Part shown: positions 48,401-61,600 of the stretch, piece after piece | How the letters are laid out: each line of letters starts with the position of its first letter | How positions within the stretch are numbered: the first letter of the stretch is position 1 | Source of the DNA: Dasyornis broadbenti | Lineage: Eukaryota > Chordata > Aves > Passeriformes > Dasyornithidae | Direction: 5' to 3' | Assembly: GCA_013397935.1 (NCBI GenBank) | Contig: VZRN01006386.1 | Location: 1,662,267-1,726,266 of the forward strand | DNA length: 64,000 nt | Program-made: the position numbers and the translations under genes | Notes under the pieces: generated by a model | What the model saw: only the letters and a program-made list of their open reading frames with translations | Told to the model about the DNA's origin: nothing | Database searches by the model: none

Positions 48401-51400
48401 AGAGCATTTGGAGAGAAGGGAAAGCCTGGGCTGGATTACAGGTGCACACACTGTGCCCACTGGCTGCTTTTCTCCAAAATCTGGAACTGAGCCTTGGAGT
48501 GCCAAGGGTCTGAGTTCCTGTTCTGCAGAGGAAATATGTTACAGCCATGGGGTGAGTGCAAGCTGCATCGCCACAGCTCCACTATTGCTGTCAATTATTG
48601 TTGGTGGAGAGCTGGACTGCAGACTTAAGGGGTTTAAATGCAGCTGCTGGTGCCTGTCTTAGCATTGATACAAGCCCAGATGTTAGAAGACCTTTTTCAA
48701 AAATTATTTTTAGATAAGGAGGTACATTATAATTCCAGACTGTAGGTATAAAATCAAATCCTCCAAAGCAAAGCTGTGCCACGGATTTGGAACTGCAGCT
48801 TCAGCCCTGTCATGTGTCTGCAGTGTGACAGTTGTTGCTTACATATCCTCCTGTCTTCACCTGATCCTTGCCGCATGCCCTGTGCAGATTTATTCTCTGA
48901 ATCTGCATAGTGCTGTGAAACTCTTCTCTCAAGGCCCCCTGCCTCCTATGGCTGAAGGGAATGGGTGGCCTTATGTGGAAATTGCAGAGGAGGCACAGTG
49001 GAGTGCAGTGCTGTCCTGGGTGGAAGCAGCTGGCTGTGCCAGCTTTTTTTGCAGGAGGTCGCTTGTGCACTTCTGTCATTTGGTGCCCAGCATGAGTTGC
49101 CTGATTGGGATGTGCAGAAATGCTAATTTTCCTGGGATGTAGCTTAAGCAGTTAGGAGCTTTGCTTGTTTGATACGCCGTTGTGGCTCTGGGGATCAGGT
49201 GCATGTGTGATGCATCCAAAAGTGATGGAGCTCTTGTTTTCACCTTGTCAACCTGGACTAAAAGATGTAATATATGTTGTTAACCCTGTGTTACAGACGA
49301 GTTGCAAAGATCAGCTCTGTGTCAGCAATATGTGAGAAGGACTCAGCTGGCACAGGTCTCACACACATCTCAAAGGCGGAGGGGAATTCTGGCTGTCTCA
49401 TGTCTGAATTCACTGTATGGTCACCAAAGAAAAATATTTTCCCAGTTTAGGATCTCTGAGTGTTCCTCTGCAGATCCACCGATTCTGTCAGGAATTCTGC
49501 TCACCTGGCACGTATCTGCAGAAGTTCCTAGTGCTGTACACCACACGGTAATTGGATTGTGTGCGTCAAGTAAGGCTTAGGACTACTTCTTGAATATGAA
49601 GGGGCAAAAAATACTTCTTATTGAACTAAAAGATATGGGTCCTGTAGAAAACAAAATAATTCAAAGGAGAGTCAAGGTATTGTATATATTTTTTAATGTT
49701 TGCCTAAGTAGGCTTAATGATTCTTCTGGCATGGTTTTCCCTATACTTAATGATCCTTTTGGCATAGTTTTGTATGTTAAGCATATGTACCCATGTGCAC
49801 AATAAACTGATCTGAAGCATCAGATTGGGCTGTATTCCCTATGGGATTCTGCTGGGCTGTCACCAGTGCCCTCACTGGTTGTGTGCTCAGGGTGGCATTT
49901 GCTATACCTACTGTCAGTGGAGCTGCTGTGACTGATCCTGGCTCATTAGGGTTTATTAGTGCTCATGCATGGGCAGGCCCTGGTGTTTGCTCGGTTCACA
50001 CCAGGTCCAGCAAGCAAACCCGCTCAGGAGATGAGTAGGTTTTCTGCTGGGATTGCTGTCATGGCGTGAGCCTTACCTTTCATGTTTAAAGCAATGAAGT
50101 TACATAGGGAGGGAGGGGAAGCAGAGCGGGGGGTTCAGCTCAGCAGCCTTGTTTTTAGGTTTCCAATGAAATGTGTCTCAGTTGGTTTTGACTCTTTTAA
50201 GTGATGAAACACTTGGTCTTCATTTCTCTCAGCACAGAACTGCAGTGAGGGCAGTTTACTGAGGCCAGGTGTAGTTTTCAAGACTGCCTTCACCGTATAA
50301 ACAGCAGGAAGTGTTGTCTTGCCTGAACTGGTCTTTAGGAGGCTTTGCAGAAGGGGAGGAAAGCAAGTTCTTGGGATCAGATCATATATGCCTGGCCTCC
50401 AGCTGCTCAGGAGGATGCCTCATAGGAAGAGGAGTTGTCCAGGCTACCTCAGGGAACAGTGGTGTCATGCCATGATGCAGTGAGCACCCAAACCTCACTG
50501 CAGTACAAGCCCCAAAGACCTCTGTGGTGTTCAGCTCTACCCTTGTGAGCCATGCTATCACAGCTAGCCTGGCTCTGCACAGGGGTGAACCTTTTGGACT
50601 TGTATCTTGGGGAAAAAAGCCCATCCCAGCCCAAGCACTTTTGGTGGCATGGTTACAGCACCTTGTGCCACTTTGGGGAGTTTGTCTGTTACAGGCTCCA
50701 ACTCCAGCAGTAAAAGGAACAGACAAATTGGCTTCTCCCATGCTAGTTCCACATTTCTAATTGTCAGCTGCAGCTTATTGGTATAAATAGCCCAAAGAAG
50801 AGCTAGTAAGGGTCTTCCCTATTGCTTGAGAGACCACACTGTGACACAGGGGAAAGGAGGGCAGTCCTGCTACTCCTGCCACACAACATTGTCCCAACAT
50901 GTCTTTCCAAAGCCAGTGTACATCTCTATGGTCAGAAGAGCAGATTGAGGTACAGTGGGACGTGCAAAAGACACACATGTGTGGTCACAGCAGAAGTGTC
51001 TCTGTCTAATGTCTATTCCAGTGTCCTCTTGGGCTGTCACTCAGGTCTGCAGAGCTGTGATATTGTTTGGATTGTAATTTTTGCTGTGGTTGGAGCTGGT
51101 TTTTCAGGTCTTTTTCAGTTGAGGAAAAGAAGTGTGTGAGGAGACTGCCCAGAAAAAACAAATGAATGCTGGCAGCTGTGTGCAGACACTCCATGAGTAG
51201 CTGGACTCCCAGTTTGCTGGGAGTTTGGTTTTGGTCCCAGTTTGGGTTTTTTTACTCCTTTATGCTCACTAGTCCAAGGAGTTTACAGAAGACCAGGCAA
51301 CAAGATTTGCCGAATCTCTCCCTAAAACCCTTCACTTGCTCACAACAATCTTGCAGAAGGATGTGGGAGCAGCTTCCACAGGAATTCAGAGCAGAGTGGA

Positions 51401-53800
51401 AAGTATCTAACAGGTACTTTCAAAAATGCAAAGGCTGGGTCAGGGTCCTTAAGGCTTTTTGAATCACTTTTTGGCTTTTAAAGTACACGGATCCTTAGCA
51501 CAAATAGAAAACATGGATACTTTGGAAACAAATCAAAAGCAGTCATGAAGTGTCCCTCCCACACCTTCAAATCCTCCTTTTCCTCTCCCTCTCCAGCCCC
51601 AAATATTATCAAACATTTTGTCCCAATCTCAGCAACTTGGACCTGAAACCTGTTTGTATATGAATTCTACTACCAAAATGGGGCTTTTTTTTCAAGGCTA
51701 TGTTTTTTCAGTGGTGCAGGGTCTGTTTTCATTAGAAACACTAAAGCCTTTTGTCACTTAGTTAATGCTGAAGGGAGTTAAGAATCAACGTGCAGCTGGC
51801 GACGGGTGTTTTGCAGCTGTTCAGACTGTTGCAGGTTACTCCACTTTCTCTTGGACTGAGCAGCCTCCCTCTGACAATGGCAAAAGGAGCAGTTGTATGG
51901 CTGCTTTGTGGTCTCAAGGGTACAATTTCCCCTCTTTCCCATTTTGAAGGAGTGTCCTCTCCCTTTCTCTCTATCCTCGGCCACCTAGATGAAGTCTCTT
52001 CTGGCAACTTTCCCCCTCCTTTGGCTGGAGAGCAGGAAGCAGGGTAGAAAGGGAGGAACAAACAGCTGTCCTTTAGGTTTCCAATCAATGCAGCTCCTTA
52101 GCAGGCTGGCAGTGTAAACTCAGTCCTGAGGAAAGCTGGTAGCCTGAGCCAATTCTCCACAGTCCAGGACTGAAGAGGTAAGGAGTTTGGTCCTTTCCAG
52201 CTCGTAGGACCATTGCAGCTGGCACAGGCTCCCATTCCCTGTGTTTGATTTGTGCAGTGCCCTGGAGGACCATGTTGGCACTGTGGAGGTTAACCTGTCT
52301 CAGGACACTGCTGCAATGTTGCAGTGTGTGTGTTTAAATTTCCATCTCTTTGTGAAAGCCACCCTACCCTGAGACTGGGATTGGGTGTAGGGAAATACCT
52401 GGTGAGGTGCAGCACTGCCCAGCTTTGCTCTGCAGCATTACGGAAAAGAGTCCAGGACTTGCTGTCAACAAATTTCTGAGTGTTCTGATCTCTGGAGTGT
52501 GTTTTGAGTCGGGAAGATCACAGCTGAAATCTCATTGGCAAATAATAGGCCTGGTGTGCAGAAATCTGCATCGCTGACATCTTGATCTTACTCTGCCACT
52601 TCTGGTGAGCAGGGTTGAAAATTCACCCTTGTGTTTGCAAGTGTGAACACAATGTGGCTGCCCTGGTTTGCAAGTGGTGGTGAGAAGACCCATGGCATGC
52701 AGTGGCAAAGGGGATTTTGGTGTGTTTGCAGGAGGAATTTTACAGTTCCTCTGGTGGTGTTAAAAGAGCTTCCCTTTTTGATCGATACAGAAAATTCTGT
52801 CTTCAACTGGGATTTGAAAAGTAGATATGCCTGTAATAAGGCATCAGGCCTCATTTAGCTGCAGAAAGGTTGATCAGCAAAAAAAGTACTTTTCTCTGGT
52901 GCTCTGTTGTGTTCCCCATGAATCTGGGTGTCTTAAAACCATCTGTCACCTGGCACACTGCTGAGTGGTCCCTAAATTGGTAATGGCCCTCAAATCTGAG
53001 AGCTTGCAGAGGCAGGACATCACCACTAGCAACAGATGAAAAATGAAGTAATGCAATGGTGTGCTATACTGCCCCAAATAAAATGTTTCCACCTTCAAAA
53101 GCGGAGCCCTACTCTCCAAATTCTAAAGAAACCTTGCAAAATGCAGCTGAGCTGCCGGCAGAGACAGATTTGCTGGAAGGGAAGCTGCACAGCCATGGGA
53201 TTGCTTCAACTTAGATATGGGCATGGGATTTTCTGGCCTTGCAAGCTTCCTGGTCCTCTACCCTTGCAAAAGGCACGCTGCTCTAAGTCAGACACCTGGA
53301 GTGCCGTTAGCTCCAGGTAGGCTTTCCTTGAATTTATAGGATGTAAGTGGGAGGGGCCTCTGCAGACACTGGAATTAGCAGAACATGCCTGATGGCAAGG
53401 AACTCCTGTCAGCAGCTCTCCACAAGTTTTTGGAAAAGAAAAAAGGATAAAAGAAAGGGGTTGGTGGGGGAAGCCTGTTTTTTTTCCCCTGTGAGGGCTG
53501 TGTTGGTTCTGCAGTGATAACTGTGACAGGCAGAATAGAGCAAAGGTGGACTAAGGGTTTCTCTCAGCCAGCTGCCCTTCAGCAAGTGGAGCAGGAGCAT
53601 TGGGGTAAAGCTAAAGCATCAAGAGGTGGCGGAAGACTTTGATTTGTGCATTAGTAGGTCTAGTCAATTCTTGGTCTGCCTTGTTTTCATATTTTCTGTC
53701 TGCATTGCTTATTTTTGCCTCCCTGGGTGCTTCTCCCAAGACTTCTCAGCTCGTTCATGTTTAATCTCCATGATTTGTCTACAGCCCTGCTCGCTCTAAT
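45456..53800. other. Intergenic DNA between AFTPH and the minus-strand gene, proximal part
   Basis: No coding region with family resemblance in any frame. G+C rises clearly from about 46 kb onward compared with the AFTPH introns. An imperfect 33-base direct repeat lies at 49713-49772. Many open frames of 60-120 codons appear on both strands with no codon bias or domain, as expected for GC-richer DNA with few stops. A long non-coding RNA cannot be excluded from sequence alone. Confidence 0.6.
49713..49772. repeat. Imperfect 33-base-period direct repeat
   Basis: CTTAATGATTCTTCTGGCAT (from 49713) and CTTAATGATCCTTTTGGCAT (from 49746) are two diverged copies, followed in both by 'ggtttt' or 'agtttt'. 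They lie in an otherwise featureless intergenic stretch. Confidence 0.7.
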
Positions 53801-53965
53801 CTCTGCAGGTCACTGTGCAGGGCACGCTCGGTTCTCTTTGGCTGTTTGCTGCCATCAGCACATCTGATCGTGGTTGAATTTACATCAAAGGAGCACCTGA
53901 CAAAGCAGCCGGCCTGATAATAGGCTCTGGTTTCTTCTCAGCAACCCAAACAGGTGGAGGCGGGC
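53801..53965. promoter_or_regulatory. Possible regulatory element (E-box/GATA-like cluster)
   Basis: A compact block with non-random look: CACCTG (53895-53900), CTGATAATAGG (53914-53924) with a GATA-like core, and a second E-box-like CAGGTGG (53951-53957). There is no ORF or repeat. Function is only a guess from motif content; conservation would decide. Confidence 0.2.
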
Positions 53966-55500
53966 AAGGGAACGCTGGCAGGACCACAAGGGAGATCATG
54001 CTCCACTTTCAGCAGGGTTTGCTTTTCCCTCCTGCCTGACAGAGGATGGCAGACCCCAGTGCGTCTGTAAGTTCCCCAGAAATAGAGCTGCCTCTGGAAA
54101 AGAGGAAAGCCAGGCAGAGGTAGGGCTCGCTCTTCTGCAAAACAAACTCACATGTGGGAAACTAAATGACTCAGAAAAGTTAATTTTAAGGCTCCCCTGC
54201 AGTTGCTGTTGTAGCTGCAGAAGTGCAGCCCCAGAGTTATAGGTGTCTTTTTCCTGCAGAGAGAGCTCGCTCAAATGCCAGGGTCACGAAAGATGCTACA
54301 GACACAGTGTGATTGTTTGCTGCCTCTTTGGAGCTGGTCACAGAAGAGGCTGAAGAGCTCAAGACTGGATTCCCCAGCAAAACACTTCAACTTCAATGTC
54401 AAATAATAGGGATTTGCATTTGCTTTTTGTGTAATTTATGCTGCCCAGACCATTTTCCCTGTCTCGAGTTTGCTCTTAGGAGCTGATTTTGAATAATTAT
54501 CATACACAGTTATATATAATTATACACATACACAGTGATTGATACAGGGAGACCTTTCCTGCAGCTGGAATTATTCTGAGAGGTACTGGATGCTGTTTGG
54601 GCTGGTACAAATGTGCCTCTTGAGCATGGTGCACATGGGAGCCACTCATCTTTAGTGCTGCAGTGCTGGTCAGGGTGCTTACAGAACCTCAGCTCCTTGT
54701 CCTCTGCCAAAAGGAAAACCAGTGGCACCACATCCTGTCTCCTGTAAGTTTCACCTGGCAATATGAGACCCCTGGTGCTCTGCGAGCCTGCAGTTTTCCA
54801 AGGAATAAGTGAGTCTCTGGGCTCTGATCCATCCTAGCAGGCTCTGTGTGCTCACCTTGGGCTGGAGACCTCTGACAAGGGAAAAGCTCTGCTTCCAAAA
54901 GGCTGTGAGGGGAGATTTGGAGCAAGGGCATGCGATCTGGTGCTCCACAGGAGATGTGAAACCAGCGTAAGTGCAAGGGACGGAAATGTGTCTGCTGGGA
55001 GCTCCTGGGATGTGGCCAAGGACTGCAGAGGTCCTGGGTGCAGGAACTCCAGCTCTCCATGCTCTTCACAGAACCAACCTTGTTTATTCTTCCATTTACC
55101 TCAGGCTAGGAAGCCCCTGTGCAAAGCCGGCACGTGTTGTGGGGTGTTGTAGACTGGAGGGGATGAGATGCTGCTGTCTTTGGCCGAAGGACAGAAGTGG
55201 TGACTGGAGCTGTCCAGTCGGTGCTGGAACTCCCTGGGCTTCCACTCCGAGTGTGCAGGGCTAAAAGCAATATCCACCTTGGAGGGTTTTCAGCTCCTTT
55301 GCACTCCAGGCAGGGTTGGAGATGTCTGGTTCCTGCCTGGTGTGAGTGCTGATTCCTGGGAGAACTGAGGCTGGAAAAGCAGGACAGCCCTTCACACCTC
55401 ACTTGCTGGAAGCCCTGTGGCCTGAGGGACCAGAGGTGCTGTGCTGCCCAGCTGCTCACCCCTAGCCCCTGCTGTGCTGATAGCCAGCTGTTCGGGGATT
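53966..55500. other. Intergenic DNA
   Basis: Moderately GC-rich sequence with many short unsupported ORFs on both strands. Nothing recognised, apart from AT-rich TATA/CA repeats near 54500-54535. Confidence 0.55.
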
Positions 55501-55625
55501 GAAGGAGCTGTTTAAACAAAACAATAATAATAACACTGCAGGCAGGTTTGATTTATTATGTAGGGACTCAGGTATTCAAATGAGCTTATGATAAATGGAA
55601 GTATTGGCTCGTTAAATATTGCTCT
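55501..55625. promoter_or_regulatory. Possible regulatory element (FOX/homeodomain-like AT block)
   Basis: An AT-rich island inside GC-richer DNA. It has CTGTTTAAACAAAACA at 55508-55523 (overlapping forkhead-like cores on both strands), then GATTTATTATG and GTTAAATATT. Such islands in intergenic DNA are often conserved elements. This is an inference from composition and motifs. Confidence 0.25.
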
Positions 55626-58600
55626 GGAGTTTGCCCTCGGGAAGGCTACAGTTCCGTAGTGTAGCAGTGATTTGAGATGGTCCAAATTCTTCTTTGGATG
55701 GGCTTTTTTTTTTATCTTCCAAGGATTTCTCTGGATTTAAAACCACTTTCAGTTGTGATCTGTTAAAACAATTTCCAGCAAACTATCACTGCCTGTCTTT
55801 GTCTCTTCGTGACATATGAAAACCACTTTTATTTTGTTTTCTACTGTTTAAAACCCAGGCTTGGGTGTGATATGTGGAATATCTGCTCTTTGCTTTCTGC
55901 TGTTTCCACTGAGGAGTGTGGTGGGATGTCTGGAAGCTGTGAATTACGAAGGCGAGCTGTGCTGCAGCCTGGCTTAATTTAAAAGTACAGCAGTAAGTAG
56001 AAAAACAGTAGAAAAACAAGGTGCATTGCTCCCACTTCTTCCCTGGCATGTGAAGCAATTGTATTCTGAATGAAAGCATGGATAAATCTGGATAATCCCA
56101 TCTTGTGGCACTATTCCTGTCCCAGCTGGCCAGCCTCTGTCCCCCAAGGCATCAGAGCCAGCCAGCAAACTCCAATATTAAACTCCCAACAAAAAAAGGC
56201 AAAACAGGAGAGGGGTGAGGCCGTCCCACTCGTACTCTCTGGAAGTGCACATGGATGGATGCCTTTTCTCCTCTATCCCAAGGGTTTGACTCCTGGTTGC
56301 CCTGGATCTTACTTTTGCAGCCATAGGGTGAGGTGTACCTACAGAGCCACAGGCAAGCAGAGGCTTCAGATGAAACAAGGGAGGAAGTGAAATGAGAATC
56401 TCACTGTGGCATGGCATTAAATCCTGGATTTGCATTAGGCTGAGTGGAGAGTCAGAAACCTGCATCCTGAGATTAAAAACACCACAGAGCAGCGCGGGCG
56501 CCGCTAATTGTGGGTTTACAGGAGAAAGGCAGAAGTACGCTGAAAAGTTGGCTCACAATAGCACTTGCTGCATCCTAATCTCCTGGTTCCTTTCTTGCCT
56601 TGCTAATAATAAGTAAGACTAATTTAATTTTCACAACATCCCAAATCTGTGGCTCTATGATTCAGAGACTTAATAAGATTCTCTAGCCGAGCCAAGAAAA
56701 GCTTAGTGGTTTTGAGCTGACTTTCTGTTGGGTTTCAGTTTCAGGACATTTGTGCTGTGTTGTTGTTTGTTTTGTTTAAAAAAAAAAAATAAAACAAAAC
56801 AAACTTGTATTCCATCAGGATTACTAGTGTCTCTCTTTAAATTATTGTATGTGTAAATTGGTTCTGCTGGAGCTGAGTAAAATCTTGAGGGAAAAAAGGC
56901 AAATTTTGGCAAAATGAAAATGAGTTGTTTTGATTTGCCACACTTTTTTTTTTTTTTTTCTAGCTAGAAAAGAAACAAACCTATTTTGTTTCAGCCTTTT
57001 CTGAATAAAAGGCTTTGAGATTTTCCTCTTTGAAGCAACTTTTCATTTGGAATGATCTTCGGAGCTAACTTTTGTTAAAGGGGCTGAAAAGTCAAAGCTA
57101 AACATTTGTTTCAGTCAACCCCAAATGATTTTTTTTTTTCTTTTGAAACTTTTTTCAGGATTGCCAGCGAACCGAAAAATCAGTTATTCACCCAGCTTTA
57201 TATCCCATATCCTGATAGAAACTTCAGAGCCCTGCCGTGACTGTTTATGTGGTGCAGCTGCCCCTAAGCCTTCCGTTTATATGTTGGTAAATTATTCTGC
57301 TGTGAGACACCAAACCATGAGTGAGCGCCCGGTTGTTCTCCCTTGGGTTAACAAGGAGGCAGCCTTTTACAAAGTATGATTTTAACTCTTCTTCTCTGTG
57401 GCAGGTGTTGCCTTTGCTGGCTCAGGTACAGTTGCAGGACCTGTTTCATGCCAAAGGCTGTGTGAGGAGCTGTGCTTAAAGCAGCAGAGTTGAGCTTGAC
57501 TTTGGGGGTAGCTGTACTTCAAAAAGATGAGTGCAATAATCAAGAAAAGAAAGTCCCTAATTTCAGGGTTAACCACAGTGAAACCCCACATTTAAAATGT
57601 GCTTTTCTTATGGTTACTCTGGGTGATAAATTATATATTACATGAAGCTATTGGGTTGTTTAACTCTTTCTGTCAGGGCACATTCTCTCTGTATGAAGAA
57701 TTATTTGCAGATGGCTCAGGGTGTTCTGGAACAACAGAGCCAAATTTGCCTGTTTTACTACTGAAGCTGGTAGAAAAAAGTTGAAATCAGTTGTTTTAGA
57801 GCAGACCCCATAACCAGAAATGGTTGGTCCTGCTCGCCTGGTATGGATTGCAAGTCTGCTGGAGAGGAAGGAATCAGGCCAAATGGGTTTGTTCCTGCTG
57901 TTTATCTTAAATCTTAATTTAGACTTAAATCTTGATGCCTCTCACTTGAAGCATTGAAGCATTTAGAGCAGCACAAGAGAACAGGCTCGATGTGTGAGTG
58001 TTCCTGAGGCTGCAGTTTTCCCTTTGTGCCACTCTCCCAGGGAGCCCTTCCCAGCCAGCTGGGCGTGTTCTGGTACCCAGAGCTGGTGCCAAAGCTGGTT
58101 TTGCCTGGGCCAGGGTGCTGGGCAGGCTGGAGCCACCGTGCCTGCTCTGAGCCTGGTGAGCACCAGCCAGGCTGGGATTTCCTGGAGAGGACTGCTCTTT
58201 ATTTTTCTATTACATCTTTTTTACCCTCACCTTTGGAGAACACTGACCCTGCCTCAGGTCAAGGTATGAAATGTAGTTAGTCAGAGCCACATGGATTCGC
58301 TATCCCCAGGAGCAGCCTGTGGGAAGGTTGGTTTTTCTCCCATCCCTTCTAGGGGATGCTTCTGTTTGGCAAGTCCCAAGCCCTTGGAGCCCTTCTCCTT
58401 CTCCAGTCTCATTCACCTCATCCCTTGCACCTCTGTTCCCCACGGGGACCTACCTGGGAGCAGCTGAACAGTGGCTGAGCTGGGAGGAAGGTCACGTCAG
58501 GAGCACAGGGCGTGGGAGAGGAGGCAGGAATACGAGTTTCTGGCAGGAGGAAGCAAGCTGGGACTTGCCACCTTTCCAAGCTCATCCCCAAGGCCACACT

Positions 58601-61600
58601 GAAGAGTTGTCCCTCCTGCCCAGCACGTTTCTCTCCCTTTTTTCCCCCCACTCCTTTGCCTGGGATGACACAGTCCTGGGTTGTCCTTGCTTTCGTGTGT
58701 GGGACTCCAGACTAGTCAAACCAACTGGTAGTGGATGATTCACTGGACACGTTTTGGCCCTTACTTTGCTCCCTCAGTGTCTGTTTTTGAGGCTGTGCTG
58801 TGGCTGCCATTCTGCATTGCTACCGTCCTCAGAGCCCCAGCCACACATCAGGGGTGTACAAACCATTGTTGTGCTCCTCTCTGCAACTAATTCTAGGTGT
58901 GCTAGTGATCCCTAACCCACTAAGTCAAGGCTTTTCGTTAGCCCAGATTGAGTGGCAGAGGTGATGAAGTGATCTAATTTTTCTCCTTTTTTGTTCCATC
59001 GGAGTTCTTCACTTGGGCTGGACAAAAGAAACCATCCAGAATTCAGTTTGTAGTAAGTATAATAAGCCGTGAGACTGGTGAGGCCACACCGTGTTTGGGG
59101 AGTAACCTATAGCACAAGAGGGATGGAGGGGGAGTTTTGAACTCTGCTTAGAAATTCTGCTCGCTGTTGCTGTGTGTCTTCAGAGCGTCATCCAAGCAGG
59201 GGTGGCCTTGCTGCCACCATTGCCTCTGGAAGAGCTGCATCTGAGAGGGCAAAAAGCGCAAACTGCAAGCTCAGCTTTTCCCCAGCCCCTCTGCCCTATT
59301 GTTTCCCTGAATCCTTTTACTTTCCAAGGCGGGAGCAGCCTGGCTCCCAGAGCAGCAGAGCCCGGTTTTCCCTCCCTGGCTGCGAGTCAGAGTGCTCGTG
59401 AGGTTCGTCAGCAGCAGGGACTGCTCCAAGGAATGTGACGGTGACGCCGTTGGAGCACAGCCAGCTCGGGGCTGTGCCTGTGGTGTCCCTGTGTCACAGC
59501 ATCCAAGGGCTGGAGACAGAGCAGCTGCTGCTTGTGGAGACCATGTGGATCCACAGGTAACCCCAAAAGGCTTTTCCTGTCCTGAAGTTGAGCTGCTCCT
59601 CTCCTGACCCCTAAGCCCCTCCTTGGATGAAAGCTCCACAGCTGGGGCCAAGTCTTGCTGCTGAAGCTGGATTCCTTCTGGGCTGCACTGGCCAGAAACC
59701 CTGTGTGGTTTTGGAGCATAGCTGCTGCTTCCAGTTGTACATATTTCCTCCTGGGGGATATGACCTGGGTCCAGACCCCGCTCTTGCTTTCATCCAGTGG
59801 AAGCCAAAGTCTGGCAGCTCAGCTCACCAGACCTTCCTCAAACCCTGGTGTAGCCTAAAGCTGTGTCCCCACAGCAACTGTATGGAGGTAGGATGTTCTG
59901 GTGCTTTAAAAATGGAGTTACATTCAGGATAGATGTTCTCCAAATTGAGAATCGGTGCTGCTCATCCCTGGAACTGGAGCATTAACTTGAGGCTAGAGAA
60001 GACAGTGGCTGAGGTGACCCTCAGTCCCATTCAGGGTGGCCAGAAGCAGCTTCTTTATGCCTCTGACTCGAGGAAGAGGTGCAGGAGCAGAGGGCTGGGC
60101 TTTAACTTGGCTGGAGATGGAGCCCCCCTTCTGTTCGTGTCCCGAGCCAGCTGCCAGGCCTCATGTGAAAATGCTGCTACTAAACCAGTCAGGACTCAAA
60201 GCCTCCCTCATCCACAGCCTCTGGGTTTGTGGCCCTGCCAGATTTTCCCAGTGGGGTCTCTTGCTTGCCCCTCTACATCCCTTAATCAAGGTTATATTAG
60301 GCAGATCTGCTTCACCAAGATTTTCCCACCAAAAAGCAGGCAAGGGAATAAATGCAGACCAGTTCATGTGACAGTGCTGAAGGATTTTGATGGAGACCTT
60401 TAGCTGAAGTAAGGTGCCACTTTCACTACCACAATATTAACGCATGGCAGGCAGGAAAAAGGTGGTGGTAGGTGCCTTTCTCCACCACCAGGGTAGCAGG
60501 AAGGGGTTTTTATCCCTCCATGCCTCCCACCCCAGCAGACTTCCCCCACAGGAAGGAGCAGGCAGGCCAAATTATCTCTGCCAAAGAGATGTGAGCCAGG
60601 CAGTAAACTCCCTTTGGAGCAGCCCAAATAATCTCTCCTCCATGCAAACTGTAAGGCAGTGTGCAAAGAAAGCAAGACCAATGTTACCCTACCTGAGTAT
60701 TGTCTTACAGCAAACTTACAGGGTTTTGAGGCTTTTTTTTTCTTTTTCCTTCCCCTCTCTAATAAATGCAGAGCTTGGCACAAGTACACCATCCATGTCA
60801 TCCCTGCTCACACCAGGAAAGGAGCAAGTACTGAAAGCTGTAGGCCAAACTGTGTGAAAGAGAGAAAGCAAGGGGAGGAACAGGGTGAGGGGGAGGAAGC
60901 CCAGTGAATGGGGGGAAAAGGAGAGGAAACAGGAGAGGAAGTAGTCCAGGGAGAGTAGTATGAGGTGGGGAAGGCCAGGCCAAAAGAATGAAAGGAAATC
61001 CTTGCAGAAATAGGCTATTTGAAAGCTGTTCCTTCTGTGCCTTCCCCTGGCAGATGCTCTAGATCTGGAGACGTTTGAGGAGGAATCAGCTGGCTTTTGG
61101 GGACATGTTGGTTGGAAAAGGGGAAGAGTACTAAAAGGAAACCTCTCTGCCCCTGACCCCAGAACACTTGGCATACCTGGAGTGCCGGAGGATGAGATGT
61201 GGAAGTCAGTAGGTGTGCCCAGCCCACTGCCACACACACAGAGCCCCTGCAGCTGCTGCACATGAGGCCTTATGGCTCCTTCCCCCTCCCTGGCCACCTT
61301 GTTCTTTGGAGGAGAAGGAAGGGTGGGAGGGAAAACCCATGATCTTGCTGGCCTGCTGCCAGTTGCTACGGCAGTTTCTTCAAAAGGGAGGGGAGCTGTG
61401 GAAGGAGGGAGCTGCCAGGAGGCAGATGATGCATGCAGGGACCAGGCAGAGAGTGGAGCTTGCAGCCACCAGTGTTGGAGGCAAATGGGACCTGGGGCTG
61501 AGTGGGAGCAGGCGGGAAGGAGCCCACAGGAGAGGGGCGAGGTGGAAAGGGGTGGGGGGAGCTAGGAGAAGCAGCTCCTTGCGCAGCTCAGCCGTGGAGC

